Source of the DNA: Gonatopus flavifemur
Taxonomy: Eukaryota > Arthropoda > Insecta > Hymenoptera > Dryinidae
Length of the DNA: 64,000 bases
NCBI GenBank assembly: GCA_018340375.1
Contig: JAFFJZ010000016.1
Span: 4,161,372 to 4,225,371 of the forward strand
Reading direction: 5' to 3'
A program made the position numbers and the translations under genes. The stretch's first letter is position 1; the number at the start of each line of letters is the position of its first letter. Positions 54,430 through 63,625 of the stretch are shown here, piece by piece. The notes under the pieces were generated by a model. The model did no database searches and had not been told where the DNA came from. It saw only the letters and a program-made list of their open reading frames with translations.

Positions 54430-56039
54430 GTGATTGAGAAAACCCCAGATCGATTCCAGTTGCGGCAAAAATTCTGGGTCAATGACAGAGCAAGGTATCT
54501 CTGGGTGTTCACAAATATTTAAAACTTTCAAGAATTCTTTAAGATATATTTAACGAATATTTGAGATTTCTTGAAAATATCTTGAAGAGTTCTTCAAGAA
54601 ATCTCAAAAATTTCTCAAAGATTCCTTATTGAAAACTTCTCAAACTTCTCTTTAAGAGTTCTCGAAGAATTATTGAAGATATCTTTGAGAACTGTTCAAG
54701 ATATCTTTAGGGAATCCTCAAGAACGCTTTTAGAATTCTATACGCGTTTGATAAGATGTTCACCAGAATTCATTATCAATTTATTCAGAAAAGTTTCCAA
54801 GAGTAATCTGGGATATATGCATGTTTATGTGGATCGCGTTTGGGGACTTTCATGATGAAAAAAAGTAAAGAAACTCTCAGTGGGAAAGTTGTTGCAAACA
54901 TATCCAACAACAATCAAAACAAGCAATTGCACTTTTGTATTATGAGTGATCGGTTTTTCATGCAAACGTATTCATTTCATCCAGGTTCCAAAAAAATATT
55001 TTCCATGCATGAAAATCCCTGATCTTCGGATGAGTTATGAAATTTCAATGAAGTCTTCACAGTATTTTCCTCCTTTTATATCACAAGTTTAATATTATCA
55101 CATAAAGAAATGTATTCCGTAACGTGTCACAGAGAAAAACAATTCTTTTCAGAGGAATAGCAATCCATTGATTCACCAAGACCTTTTGTCAACTTAAATA
55201 CACCAAAATTCCCACATTGGATCTGATTGAATTTTCTTCAATTTTTTCCCCATGGAGGATCAGAAGTTTTCAGAGAATGCTTTATATAGGGTTGAGCTCA
55301 TCAACATTTTATGAAAAAATTCCTTATGTAGGATCGCAGCTATGTAGCAGCGCACTTATGTAGCATCGAGGCATTTGTGCAAAAGAATATCATATGTAGG
55401 ATCGAGCATATGTAGCATCGAGCCGTTCGACATTACGTCAAAAAAATCCCTATGCAGGATCGCAGCTATGTAGCAACGCACTTATGTAGCATCGAGGCAT
55501 TCGCACGAAAGAATATCTTATGTAGGATCGAGCATATGTAGCATCGAGGCATTTGTACAAAAGAATATCATATGTAGGATCGAGCATATGTAGCATCGAG
55601 TCATCTGTACCAATGAAATACCATATGTAGAATCGAGCATATGTAGCATCGAGCCGATCGACATTTTGTAAAAAACTCCTTATGTAGGATCGCAGCTATG
55701 TAGCAACGCGCTTATGTAGCAGCGAGTCACTTGTACAAAGGGATATCATATGTAGGATCGAGCATATGTAGCATCGAGCCGTTCGACATTTCGTCAAAAA
55801 AATCCTTATGTAGGATCGCAGCTATGTAGCAACGCACTTATGTAGCATCGAGGCATTTGTACAAAAGAATATCATATGTAGGATCGAGCTTATGTAGCAT
55901 CGGGCCGTTCGACATTACGTCAAAAAAATCCCTATGCAGGATCGCAGCTATGTAGCAACGCACTTATGTAGCATCGAGGCACCTGGACATAATATGTAGG
56001 ATCGCCGCTATGTAGCATCGAAAATATGTAGCATCGAAG
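54430..56039 (-). repeat. Right foldback arm
   Basis: Reverse complement of the left arm, about 300 bp shorter because it has fewer sub-repeat copies (55326-56039 against about 1 kb on the left). The unique inner part 54430-55325 pairs closely with 50936-51839. Confidence 0.9.
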
Positions 56040-57989
56040 CTCCCCCCAAAGTAAAGTGGTGGGATAAAGAGTGTGAAGATGCAGTTCAGGAAAGGGAGGA
56101 ATTTTTAAAGAAGTGGCAAGAGGAGAAAAGTTCGAGCAACTGGGAAAATTATCAAAGGGGATGTGCTGAAGCAAAAAGGATAATAAAAATCAAAAAAAGA
56201 GGAGACTTCAAAGAGTTCGTGAATAAAATAAACAAGAATCATAGTACGAAATACTTATGGAATGTATTGAAGGTCATGAAGAATGCTTTTACGAGAGTCG
56301 ATTGGGAAGAAAGGAATTGGGAAAAGAAAATTGAACAGAAGGAAGTTGCTAAGAATAAGATCGCGATAGCTTGGGCGGATGAGATAGATTTAGGAGACTG
56401 GATGATCAGATGCTAAGGAAAGTAATGAATTGAAAAAAGATTTCAGCTGGATGGAGTTGGTAAGGACAATTAGAAACGCAAATGAAGATTCGGCGCCGGG
56501 GAGGGATGGTATTAGCTATAAGATAATTAAAAGACTGAGTTTCAGATTTAAAGTAGAGTTATTGAACATTTTTGATGAGTTATGGAGGAAAGGAGAGGTA
56601 GTGAAGCAATGGAAGGAAGCTCAGGTAATATTTATAGACAAGGCAGGTGGCAAGGGGGTGAGACCTATTGCATTGACATCGTGTATTGGGAAAATCATGG
56701 AAAGAATGATTGGGGAGAGATTGAACTGGTGGATGGAAAGGGAGGAAATCCTAGATGATTATCAATCAGGATTTAGGAGAGGACGCTCATGCTCAGATAA
56801 TCTGGCTAGTATAATTATTGACATCAAGTCAGCATTTGCAAAAGAAGAAACGATCCTAGCTACTTTTTTGGATATCAAATCAGCCTACGATAATGTAAAT
56901 AAAAATATTCTTATAAGAAAAATGGTTGGACTTGGAGTTCCCAAGAATATAATTAAATTTGTTAACAGTTGGATGAGCGACAGGGTGGGATACTTTGAGA
57001 ATGGTAAGGGAAGCAAGTCAATTGGTAGAATCGCCCAAGGAGTCCCACAGGGTGGGGTGATTAGCCCTATGCTATACAATTTATACGTGACTGGAATATT
57101 TAAGGTAAATGATAGAAGGATGAAAGTTTTACAATATGCCGATGATGTTGTCATCACGACAAGGGAAGTAGAAGGCGAGGATAATAGTAGAGTTATGGAG
57201 GAATACTTGGAGACAGTGTGGCATAGACTTAGAGAGTTGGGGTTGGAAATATCGTCAGAAAAAACGGTTTCAGTCAGATTCAATGAAACAGGGAACGAAA
57301 AGATAGGAAGATCGGACCGGGAGGTGTTAGGAGAAAGTATTCGAATGGTGGATAGTTGCAAATTTCTAGGGATCAAACTTGACGAAAAATTTTCTTTCAA
57401 AGATCAGATTAAAGATGTGAAGACCGAAGCGGATATGGGGAATAATTTGCTGAGATTTATGAATGGCATAACTTGGGATATGGAAGTGGAAACGGCCTTA
57501 ATGGTATATAAAAGCTATGTAAGATCAAGAAATGAATATGGTTTGTTCTTATATTCTCCAAAAAATAGAAAAGAAGTCAATACCTTGCAAAAAATACAGA
57601 ATAAAGGAGTTAGAACCGCACTAGGATATAGAAATTCAACCCCGATCAATATTATGCATCTGGAGGCTAAAATCATTAATATTGAAGATAGAGCTATTCA
57701 ATTGGGAGTTCATTTTATCCTGAGTTGTATGGAAAAAGGACGGAGTGATATAAGAGAGAGCACTGAGGAATGGATTTTGGAAAAGGATAGTAGAGGATTA
57801 ATGAAGAGAAGAGGTATGAGAGAAAATGATATGATGGAGAAGGGCTGGAATATGGTTGATGGTGTGAGAGAGTGGATGTTCATAAATCACGAAACAAAAG
57901 ACTTCACCTTTCAAAAAGAATATGAAATATTAACTAACATACCTCTATGGAGTATGGAATTGGTAGAGATAGAGAAGGAGGATTTGTGA
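56040..57989 (+). pseudogene. LINE ORF2 linker and reverse transcriptase
   Basis: From 56045 the frame reads PKVKWWDKECEDAVQEREEF, the usual region after the endonuclease, to a stop at 56416. A one-base shift near 56405 leads to the main frame, which opens with ESNELKKDFSWMEL and runs to 57989. Reverse transcriptase motifs are SAPGRDGISYKII, VRPIALTSCIGKIMER, FLDIKSAYDNVN, GVPQGGVISPMLYNLY and the catalytic YADDVVI. The thumb and a basic C-terminal region follow. Nothing in the active site itself is damaged. Confidence 0.9.
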
Positions 57990-58946
57990 GCGACAATCAA
58001 ATGATTGCAAGATACACAGATAAATATAATTTAGAAGGGGAGGTTTGCGTTATATACACAGATGGTTCCAAAATTAAGGAAAATACGTCAGCTGGGGCTG
58101 CAGTGTTAAGTGAATGGAATGGTGATCTGTTGACTAGTCAAATTAGTGTTAACAAATTGTGTTCGGTGTTCAGCGTAGAGGCTGTAGTCTTGTGTGAAGC
58201 TTTAACTAAATCATTAATGTATATAGAGGATAGTGATATAATAGTGTTGACTGATTCCTTAAGTTTAGTTCAAACAATAGAGAATAATAAAATTATAGCA
58301 GGTATGAATGGGTACGTGTTGAAAAATTAGACACTTGACACATAAGTGTGAGAAGAAAATAAAGACTTATAATGCAGATAATAAAATAATTATTGGATGG
58401 GTACCTAGTCATATTGGAGTAAAAGGTAATGAAAGGGTAGATGCCCTAGCGAAGGGGGCAACAACGATGGACAGTGAGGATGGTTTCAAGGTTCCGGTGA
58501 TGGATCTAAAAAGCTGGTTCAAAGAGACACTTTTTAAGAAGAACTTTATAAGAAGAAAGGAAGAAGGAAATTGGAAAGGGAAAGAATATATTGAGAGATA
58601 TATGGACCTCAATAGTCGAAGCCCTTGGTTCAAAGGCCTGAAGGGTAGAAGAGAAGATGTGATTTTATGCAATCGATTGCGTGCAAATCACTATAACTTG
58701 AAAGGATCACTAGCTAGGAAAAATATGTGCGAAGAAAACCAGTGTGGATGTGGTGAAATAGAAACATGAATCATGTTGTATTGAACTGTGAACGATATAA
58801 TAGGGAAAGAGAACATTTGTGGAATTTTTTTAACAGGAAAACATACTCGAGGTCTATCGACTTGAGAAATCTTCTGAACAGAGAACATTTTGAAGTTATT
58901 AGGGAAGTGAGAACATTTTTCAAAAGGATCAATATGATAGTGTGAT
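57947..58946 (+). pseudogene. LINE ORF2 RNase H and C-terminal Cys-rich end
   Basis: 57947-58330 holds RNase H with IYTDGSKI, FSVEAVVLCEAL and VLTDSLSLVQTI, the D-E-D acidic residues. After a stop and frame change near 58330 the next frame has GWVPSHIGVKGNERVDALAKGA, the last RNase H motif. 58694-58830 shows NRLRANHYNLKGSLARKN and CEENQCGCGEIET. Another shift near 58768 continues with NHVVLNCERYNRER, the Cys-His end seen in this LINE group, and a stop at about 58944. Confidence 0.85.
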
Positions 58947-58990
58947 TGGTGGATTGTAATCGGAATGGAATAGTGTGATTGGTGAAATAT

Positions 58991-59212
58991 AATCAGCAAC
59001 AGTTGAATTTGATTGGTGGGTGATAGGTGGAACGAAAGGAGTGGAATTGTGAGAACAAGTTTCCGTTTAGGTTAGGAACGATTTGTGCAATAATGTTCAA
59101 GACAACCGGATGCATACTGAACAAACTATTGAGGAAAAAAACATCTTTATTTTCACAGTTATTGTCAATATTTATAAATAATAGGGGGAAAAACAATATT
59201 CACCCGAGATTT
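58991..59212 (+). other. LINE 3' flank, unassigned
   Basis: Probably the 3' UTR of the LINE at first (repeated GTGATTGGTG and ATTGGTGG phrases), then unassigned sequence. No gene. Confidence 0.3.
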
Positions 59213-59420
59213 TCGCAATTTTGAACTACTTGTTCATACATCTGCAAAGGATTTGTAATTCGCTTCTCTGGTGGGGCTCTGAAGCAATATTGCATAACTA
59301 ACCTTCCAATAATTCCACCGATCGCATCACAAAGTGATTTTCCGTGCCTCGTTGCAAAAAATTGTATGAGATAACTTCAATTCCGAAGTCCTCTTGACGA
59401 TAGTATATATTTACCAAATG
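59213..59420 (-). pseudogene. C-terminal scrap of the same transposase family as 9568-11650
   Basis: The minus strand reads FFATRHGKSLCDAIGGIIGR, then LVMQYCFRAPPEKRITNPLQ and MYEQVVQNCENLG before a TGA. This parallels WHFFATAHGKEACDGIGG and the TPRKLFEWA stretch in the 8857-12512 element, at clearly lower identity, so it comes from a different member of the family. The rest of that copy is not recognisable around it. Confidence 0.65.
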
Positions 59421-59726
59421 GTTCCTAGAATTGAATATGGAATCCATTAAATAGATGATCGTGTTGAAGATTCAATTTCCTACTCTTATGAAACTATTTG
59501 CCAATATTGAACAGAATTTTTGAATGCAATTCAGTTTTATATGATGTCTACTTTCCAAAAATTATTTAATATTTCATAAAAAATCTAACTTCAATGGTAA
59601 CCTAATATTTTTCCTCAAAGTAGCATGTAAAAAAACTCTGCCAATTGATAGGCACAAAGCTTCCTCGTTCCTGTCCAAGTGATACGCAAACGTATTTTTA
59701 CCCAAAAACTCTGCCCAAATATTGAA
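59421..59726. other. Unassigned sequence before the 3.9-kb transposon
   Basis: AT-rich and without motifs. It ends at the 8-base target duplication of the next element. Confidence 0.3.
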
Positions 59727-59734
59727 ATGTATAC

Positions 59735-60100
59735 TAGGGTGGAGTGAAAAACAAAAAAGTCTCTGAATCGAATCGTAATAGTGCGGAAAAGTTGCTACTC
59801 TTCGAGATAAACTCAGGAAAAAAAAAATTTTGAAATCAGATGAGATCTTCAACTCGCGCATTTCGTTTAAAGTTTTTGAATTTCATCGAAAATTCAAGGA
59901 TATTTCAAAATATTCCAGGTTGCTTAATTATTGTCCGATCGAGCTAATTTTTGGTTCGTCGCATTATGTTGAGATTTTCAATGGAAGAAAAAACATATCC
60001 CCCTCCTCCCTTCACGGGGAGGGGGTAACACAGAAAGCCTGCACGGGGTCATAAAGCACGTTTTCCTCTCAAATCACCCTTAATAGGTGTCGACGCCTTA
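59735..60100 (+). repeat. Left terminal inverted repeat of the 3.9-kb transposon
   Basis: It pairs with the right end through AATCGTAATAGTGCGGAAAA, AGATCTTCAACTCGCGCA-type and CGAAAATTCAAGGATATTTC words, then weaker similarity up to GTGTCGAC near 60090. Confidence 0.85.
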
Positions 60101-60244
60101 CAGTTACATCGAAACAAGTTCCGATGTATTATAGAATATCCTTATCGCTTCAATTATTATATGAACTGAAATTGCTTATGGGGCATAAATTCAATGGCTG
60201 GCATTCCTTACTTGTCTTTGCTAATTATCCAGTAGCACAGTAGA

Positions 60245-60556
60245 GTTGTATCGTCGCAGCGTTATTGCAGACTGAGTGTCTTATAGAACATCCACACGCA
60301 CTTGTGTGCATTGCATGTATTTCTACATACACATTCTTGATTATCGGTTGTATCGTCGCAGCGTTATTGCAGACTGAGTGTCTTATAGAAAATCCACACG
60401 CACCTGTGTGCATCGCATATATTTCCACCTACACATTCTTGATTATCTGTTGTATCGTCACAGCGTTATTACAGACTGAGTGTCTTATAAAAAATCCACA
60501 CGCACTGGTGTGCATCGCATATATTTCCACATACACATTCTTGATTATCGGTTATC
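60245..60556 (+). repeat. Three tandem copies of a 102-base unit
   Basis: GTTGTATCGTCGCAGCGTTA starts copies at 60245, 60347 and 60449 (the last with one change). The unit is 34 codons long and free of stops in one frame, so an open frame of about 100 codons (60265-60567) arises from it. The array ends just before the transposase ATG at 60558 and may be its promoter or leader. Confidence 0.9.
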
Positions 60557-60557
60557 A

Positions 60558-62837
60558 ATGTCCCTGACACGTAAAGACACGGCGTGTCCTTTCTTCGGGG
60601 CCCCAAGACCATTGCCGCTTTCCTTCCTCCCAACATCTGCGGATGTCGTGAGAGCTTTTCACCAGGAAAGATATAGACTGTGCTCCGGGAAGAAAGTCAA
60701 CTTTTCTTTAGTGGCTAGCAGTGTAGCCTCACAATTGGAAGCATTGTATTGCAAAGCTTCCATTCCTGCCGTTTCTCATGCCAGAATAATACAAAAAATA
60801 AAAGTCCTGCATGACAAATATTATGTTCTCAGAAAATCTTACAACAGGGAAAAAACACATGAAAAGTACAAGAACTTTATCCAAGAGTCATGTGAAACTT
60901 TATTCGATATTTCTACATGTAAATGCCCTATGACATTTGAGTGCATTTGCAACAAATCTTTTAGTGCATACATTTGCTCCAATCCTGTTGTCATTCAATG
61001 CAGGTGCCCTAAAGACAGAAAAATACCTGTAATAGAACTCAAGTTTCTGTATGCACAAAGGTATTTGAGGAAGGGGAAAATTGGAGCCAAAGATTTGACA
61101 GAAACCAAGAGATTGACAAAACAAATGCAGAGGAAAGAACGTAGTAATCTTCTGCAGCACTCCTCTATAGAAATTGCTGCAGGTCCGTCTTCTTTGAGCA
61201 CTATTCCTGAAACAGAAAATAAACATTTTGAAGGAAGTGACAATGGACAGCACGATGCAACCTTTCAGTTCCCACGCTCAACGTCTTTTGTTTCTGAAAA
61301 AAAACAAATGCGTTTGTCATTGCCAGCAACTGGGGGGATATGTGATCGGTATGGGGTTTCTGACAGAGCAGCAGCAGCCATAGCTTCAAGCGTGCTGAAA
61401 GATGTGGGATTAGTCACTAATGAAAATTCATCTATGATTATTGATCGAAGCAAGATTAGACGTGAGAAAGAAAAATGCAGAGCTAGTTTAGTTGAAGCGC
61501 AGCTTATTGAGCGACAAGCAGAGGGTCCTAGGTGTTTGTACTTCGACGGCAGATCAGATAACACACTGTACTTAGAAGAAAGAAACGGTAAACGCTACCA
61601 AACAGAGAAAAAAGAAGAACATATTTCTGTTATTGAGGAACTTGGCTCAAAATATGTTTGCCATATAGTACCAGATTCAAAGACCGGGAAGGATACAGCC
61701 CTCAGCATTGTGAGGTACTCCGAAGACAATGCTATAGATACATCTGGTATTGCAGTTATCGGTTGCGATGGTACAGCAACAAATACTGGCTGGAAAAATG
61801 GAGCCATTAAACATATTGAGATGAAATTACAAAAACCCTTACAATGGGTTATCTGCCTCATGCACTTTAACGAATTGCCTTTGCGGCATCTCATCGAACA
61901 TCTTGATGGGGGAACAAGTGGTCTTCATTCATTCACAGGTGCTATCTGCAAACAACTTGCAGAATGTGAGTCGTTGCCTGTGATTGATTTTCAGCCGATC
62001 AGCTGCGTTCTGCCAGAGATTGATTCCAAAATCCTCAGTAAAGATCAAAGATATTTACACGAGATTGCTCTCAGCATTGATTCAGGATCCTGTTCAACAG
62101 ATCTAGCCAACCGTGACCCGGGACCAATAGCACATGCTCGTTGGTTGACCACAGCTAACAGAATTCTTAGGCTATATATTTCCACTGCAAACCCGTCGGA
62201 AACCCTGCAGCTTATAGTGACATACATATTACACATATACGCACCACTGTGGTTCCAAATTAAGACAAAATCTTCTATTCTTGAAGGACCAAAACACATT
62301 TTTGATTGTATCAAAAGATGTCGAAAGTTACCTCCTGAAGTAAGGAATATTGTACATAAAGTCATTCAGACAAACGGCTTCTTCGCCCATCCAGAAAATG
62401 TTCTGCTGTCCATGGTAATGGATAACGATGAGCGCATTAGAGAACTAGGTCTAAGGCAAGTCCTCGAAACAAAAGAAAAACCTGTGACAAAAAAAGCTTT
62501 TGTAAGGACTTTTGAAGTACCTGAATTTAATTTTGAAGCGCAAGAGTACTTTGACATCATCAATTGGTCTAAGGTTACACTTACCTGTCCCCCACTCTTG
62601 TCTTCTCTTTCCGCACAGCAAATTTCGATGCTAATTAAGGAGAAACAGAAACCAACACTAGAAATAGACCTGAAAAAAGTCCCTTGTCACACTCAGGCAG
62701 TAGAACGGTGTGTAAAACTGGTAACAAGAGCCAATAAAGAAGTATATGGACACGACAGGAGAGATGGCTACATTCGAGCAACTCTTAACTCTCAAGCAGA
62801 AATGCCACAATTCGAAACAAAATCTGACTTCAAATAG
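60558..62837 (+). CDS. Intact protein of the 3.9-kb transposon, putative transposase
   Basis: A 759-residue protein from the ATG at 60558 (MSLTRKDTACPFFGAP); a longer frame starting in the tandem repeat exists but is unlikely. Relatives are common as uncharacterised proteins in arthropods. A Cys-rich N-terminal region (from C121: CKCPMTFECICN, CRCPKDRKIP) may bind zinc. The central part fits an RNase-H-fold nuclease: D330 in YFDGRSDN, D404 in GCDGTATNTG, and a C-x-x-H pair (C433, H436) shortly after, as in hAT-related transposases. Further on, HARWLTTANRILRLY (R528) resembles the hAT R-W motif. A third acidic residue could not be fixed. The C-terminus has PCHTQAVERCVKLV and RRDGYIR. No hATC domain was recognised. 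The function is inferred. Confidence 0.8.
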   Translation: MSLTRKDTACPFFGAPRPLPLSFLPTSADVVRAFHQERYRLCSGKKVNFSLVASSVASQLEALYCKASIPAVSHARIIQKIKVLHDKYYVLRKSYNREKTHEKYKNFIQESCETLFDISTCKCPMTFECICNKSFSAYICSNPVVIQCRCPKDRKIPVIELKFLYAQRYLRKGKIGAKDLTETKRLTKQMQRKERSNLLQHSSIEIAAGPSSLSTIPETENKHFEGSDNGQHDATFQFPRSTSFVSEKKQMRLSLPATGGICDRYGVSDRAAAAIASSVLKDVGLVTNENSSMIIDRSKIRREKEKCRASLVEAQLIERQAEGPRCLYFDGRSDNTLYLEERNGKRYQTEKKEEHISVIEELGSKYVCHIVPDSKTGKDTALSIVRYSEDNAIDTSGIAVIGCDGTATNTGWKNGAIKHIEMKLQKPLQWVICLMHFNELPLRHLIEHLDGGTSGLHSFTGAICKQLAECESLPVIDFQPISCVLPEIDSKILSKDQRYLHEIALSIDSGSCSTDLANRDPGPIAHARWLTTANRILRLYISTANPSETLQLIVTYILHIYAPLWFQIKTKSSILEGPKHIFDCIKRCRKLPPEVRNIVHKVIQTNGFFAHPENVLLSMVMDNDERIRELGLRQVLETKEKPVTKKAFVRTFEVPEFNFEAQEYFDIINWSKVTLTCPPLLSSLSAQQISMLIKEKQKPTLEIDLKKVPCHTQAVERCVKLVTRANKEVYGHDRRDGYIRATLNSQAEMPQFETKSDFK

Positions 62838-62966
62838 AGTCCATGCCCACATTTGGTTGGTTGGTTGGGTAGGGCGTGGGTGGAACTCGCGGTGCAGCCA
62901 CCTTCTCGTGGTGAGTTCTGAGTCGTGACAAGTGTGACGGGCGAAGAGCTGCATATATTGCATACT

Positions 62967-62975
62967 GTAATAAAA
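62967..62975 (+). terminator. Candidate poly(A) signal of the transposon gene
   Basis: AATAAA lies about 135 bases past the stop codon at 62837, on the coding strand. Confidence 0.45.
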
Positions 62976-62996
62976 CATGGATATAACCCCCTCCCC

Positions 62997-63169
62997 CAGG
63001 CGCGAATTCAAAGGGGGGGCGGTAGGGGCAATTACCCCCCCCCCCAAGCCAACCAAATATGTTCCGGCAATGGGGAGTTTTTGTATTCCTACGATCTTTA
63101 TTTTTTTTAAAGTTCAAATAAGTACTTTTCCCCCTCCCCCCCCAAGACAGATCTCTGGATCCGCCCTTG
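62997..63169. mobile_element. Nested hAT-type MITE, 173 bp
   Basis: The left end CAGGCGCGAATTC and the right end (reversed CAAGGGCGGATCC) are imperfect inverted repeats of the widespread CAGGGGCGGATCC type. The 8-base word CCCTCCCC stands on both sides (62989-62996 and 63170-63177). The low complexity of the word weakens the duplication evidence somewhat. The MITE is C-rich and has no gene. Confidence 0.75.
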
Positions 63170-63264
63170 CCCTCCCCTTCTTTCTACCCCCTTTGCCGTT
63201 ATTCGGAAGGGGGATTCAATTGAAATAATGATATTATTCTATACAGTGGGAATTATTGCGATAT

Positions 63265-63617
63265 AACGGGACGGTGTCGACAGAGTTATTTAGGGCAATT
63301 TGAGGGAAAAATGGACTTTCTGATTCGCTTCAAGCTTTATCAAGGAGGGGAGGGGGTATATTTTTCTCCAATAAAAACCTCAATATAATACCACAAACCA
63401 AAAATCAGCGTGATCGGACAATAATCGAGCGAACTCGAATATTTTGAAATATCCTTGAATTTTCGATGAAACTCAAAAACTTTAAACGAACTGCGCGAGT
63501 TGAAGATCTTATCCGATTTCAAAATTTTTTTTTTCCTGAGTTCGTCTTGAAGAGGAGCAACTTTTCCGCACTATTACGATTCGATTCAGAGACTTTTTTG
63601 TTTTTCACTCCACCCTA
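63265..63617 (-). repeat. Right terminal inverted repeat of the 3.9-kb transposon
   Basis: Inverted partner of 59735-60100, ending CACTCCACCCTA at 63617. It is shorter by some bases because of indels in the C-rich inner parts. Confidence 0.85.
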
Positions 63618-63625
63618 ATGTATAC

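Larger units (their letters stand above)
49933..56039. mobile_element. Giant foldback element, 6.1 kb
   Basis: The ends are inverted copies of each other: the left arm 49933-51839 (1907 bp) and right arm 54430-56039 (1610 bp). Both start CTTCGATGCTACATATTTTC when read inward. The outer part of each arm is built from short repeats; the inner part is unique and near identical between arms. The 2.6-kb middle has a MITE and palindromic old repeats but no transposase. The structure is that of Foldback-type transposons. It interrupts LINE ORF2. No clear target duplication could be read at the ends. Confidence 0.8.
46870..58990 (+). mobile_element. Dead LINE with RNase H (I/R1-like group), split by a foldback element
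   Basis: A non-LTR retrotransposon with a gag-like ORF1, then endonuclease, reverse transcriptase and RNase H in ORF2. RNase H in a LINE points to the I/R1/LOA group. ORF1 has three in-frame stops and ORF2 at least four frameshifts. The 6.1-kb foldback element at 49933-56039 lies inside ORF2 between endonuclease and reverse transcriptase; removing it brings TEVKVRV next to PKVKWWDKE. The 5' and 3' ends are approximate and no target duplication was found. Confidence 0.8.
59735..63617 (+). mobile_element. 3.9-kb DNA transposon, complete, hAT-like ends, atypical transposase
   Basis: Both ends start TAGGGTGGAGTGAAAAAC and are flanked by the perfect 8-base word ATGTATAC (59727-59734 and 63618-63625). 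The inverted repeats run for about 350 bases. Inside are three 102-base tandem repeats, an intact 760-codon gene, and a small nested MITE. An 8-base duplication and a TAGGG start fit the hAT superfamily, but the protein is not a standard hAT transposase; P-type elements also make 8-base duplications. It looks like an autonomous and possibly recent insertion. Confidence 0.88.

Noticed and set aside
49925..56050. Target duplication of the foldback element.
   Set aside because: Flanks GAGTCGC and CTCCCCCC show no convincing direct repeat of 7-10 bases.
60265..60567. A 100-codon gene ahead of the transposase.
   Set aside because: It is made wholly of three 102-base tandem repeats; the open frame is a by-product of the unit length.
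63020..63145. Poly-C and poly-G runs as a quadruplex regulatory region.
   Set aside because: They are part of, or border, a C-rich MITE and inverted repeats; nothing further supports regulation.
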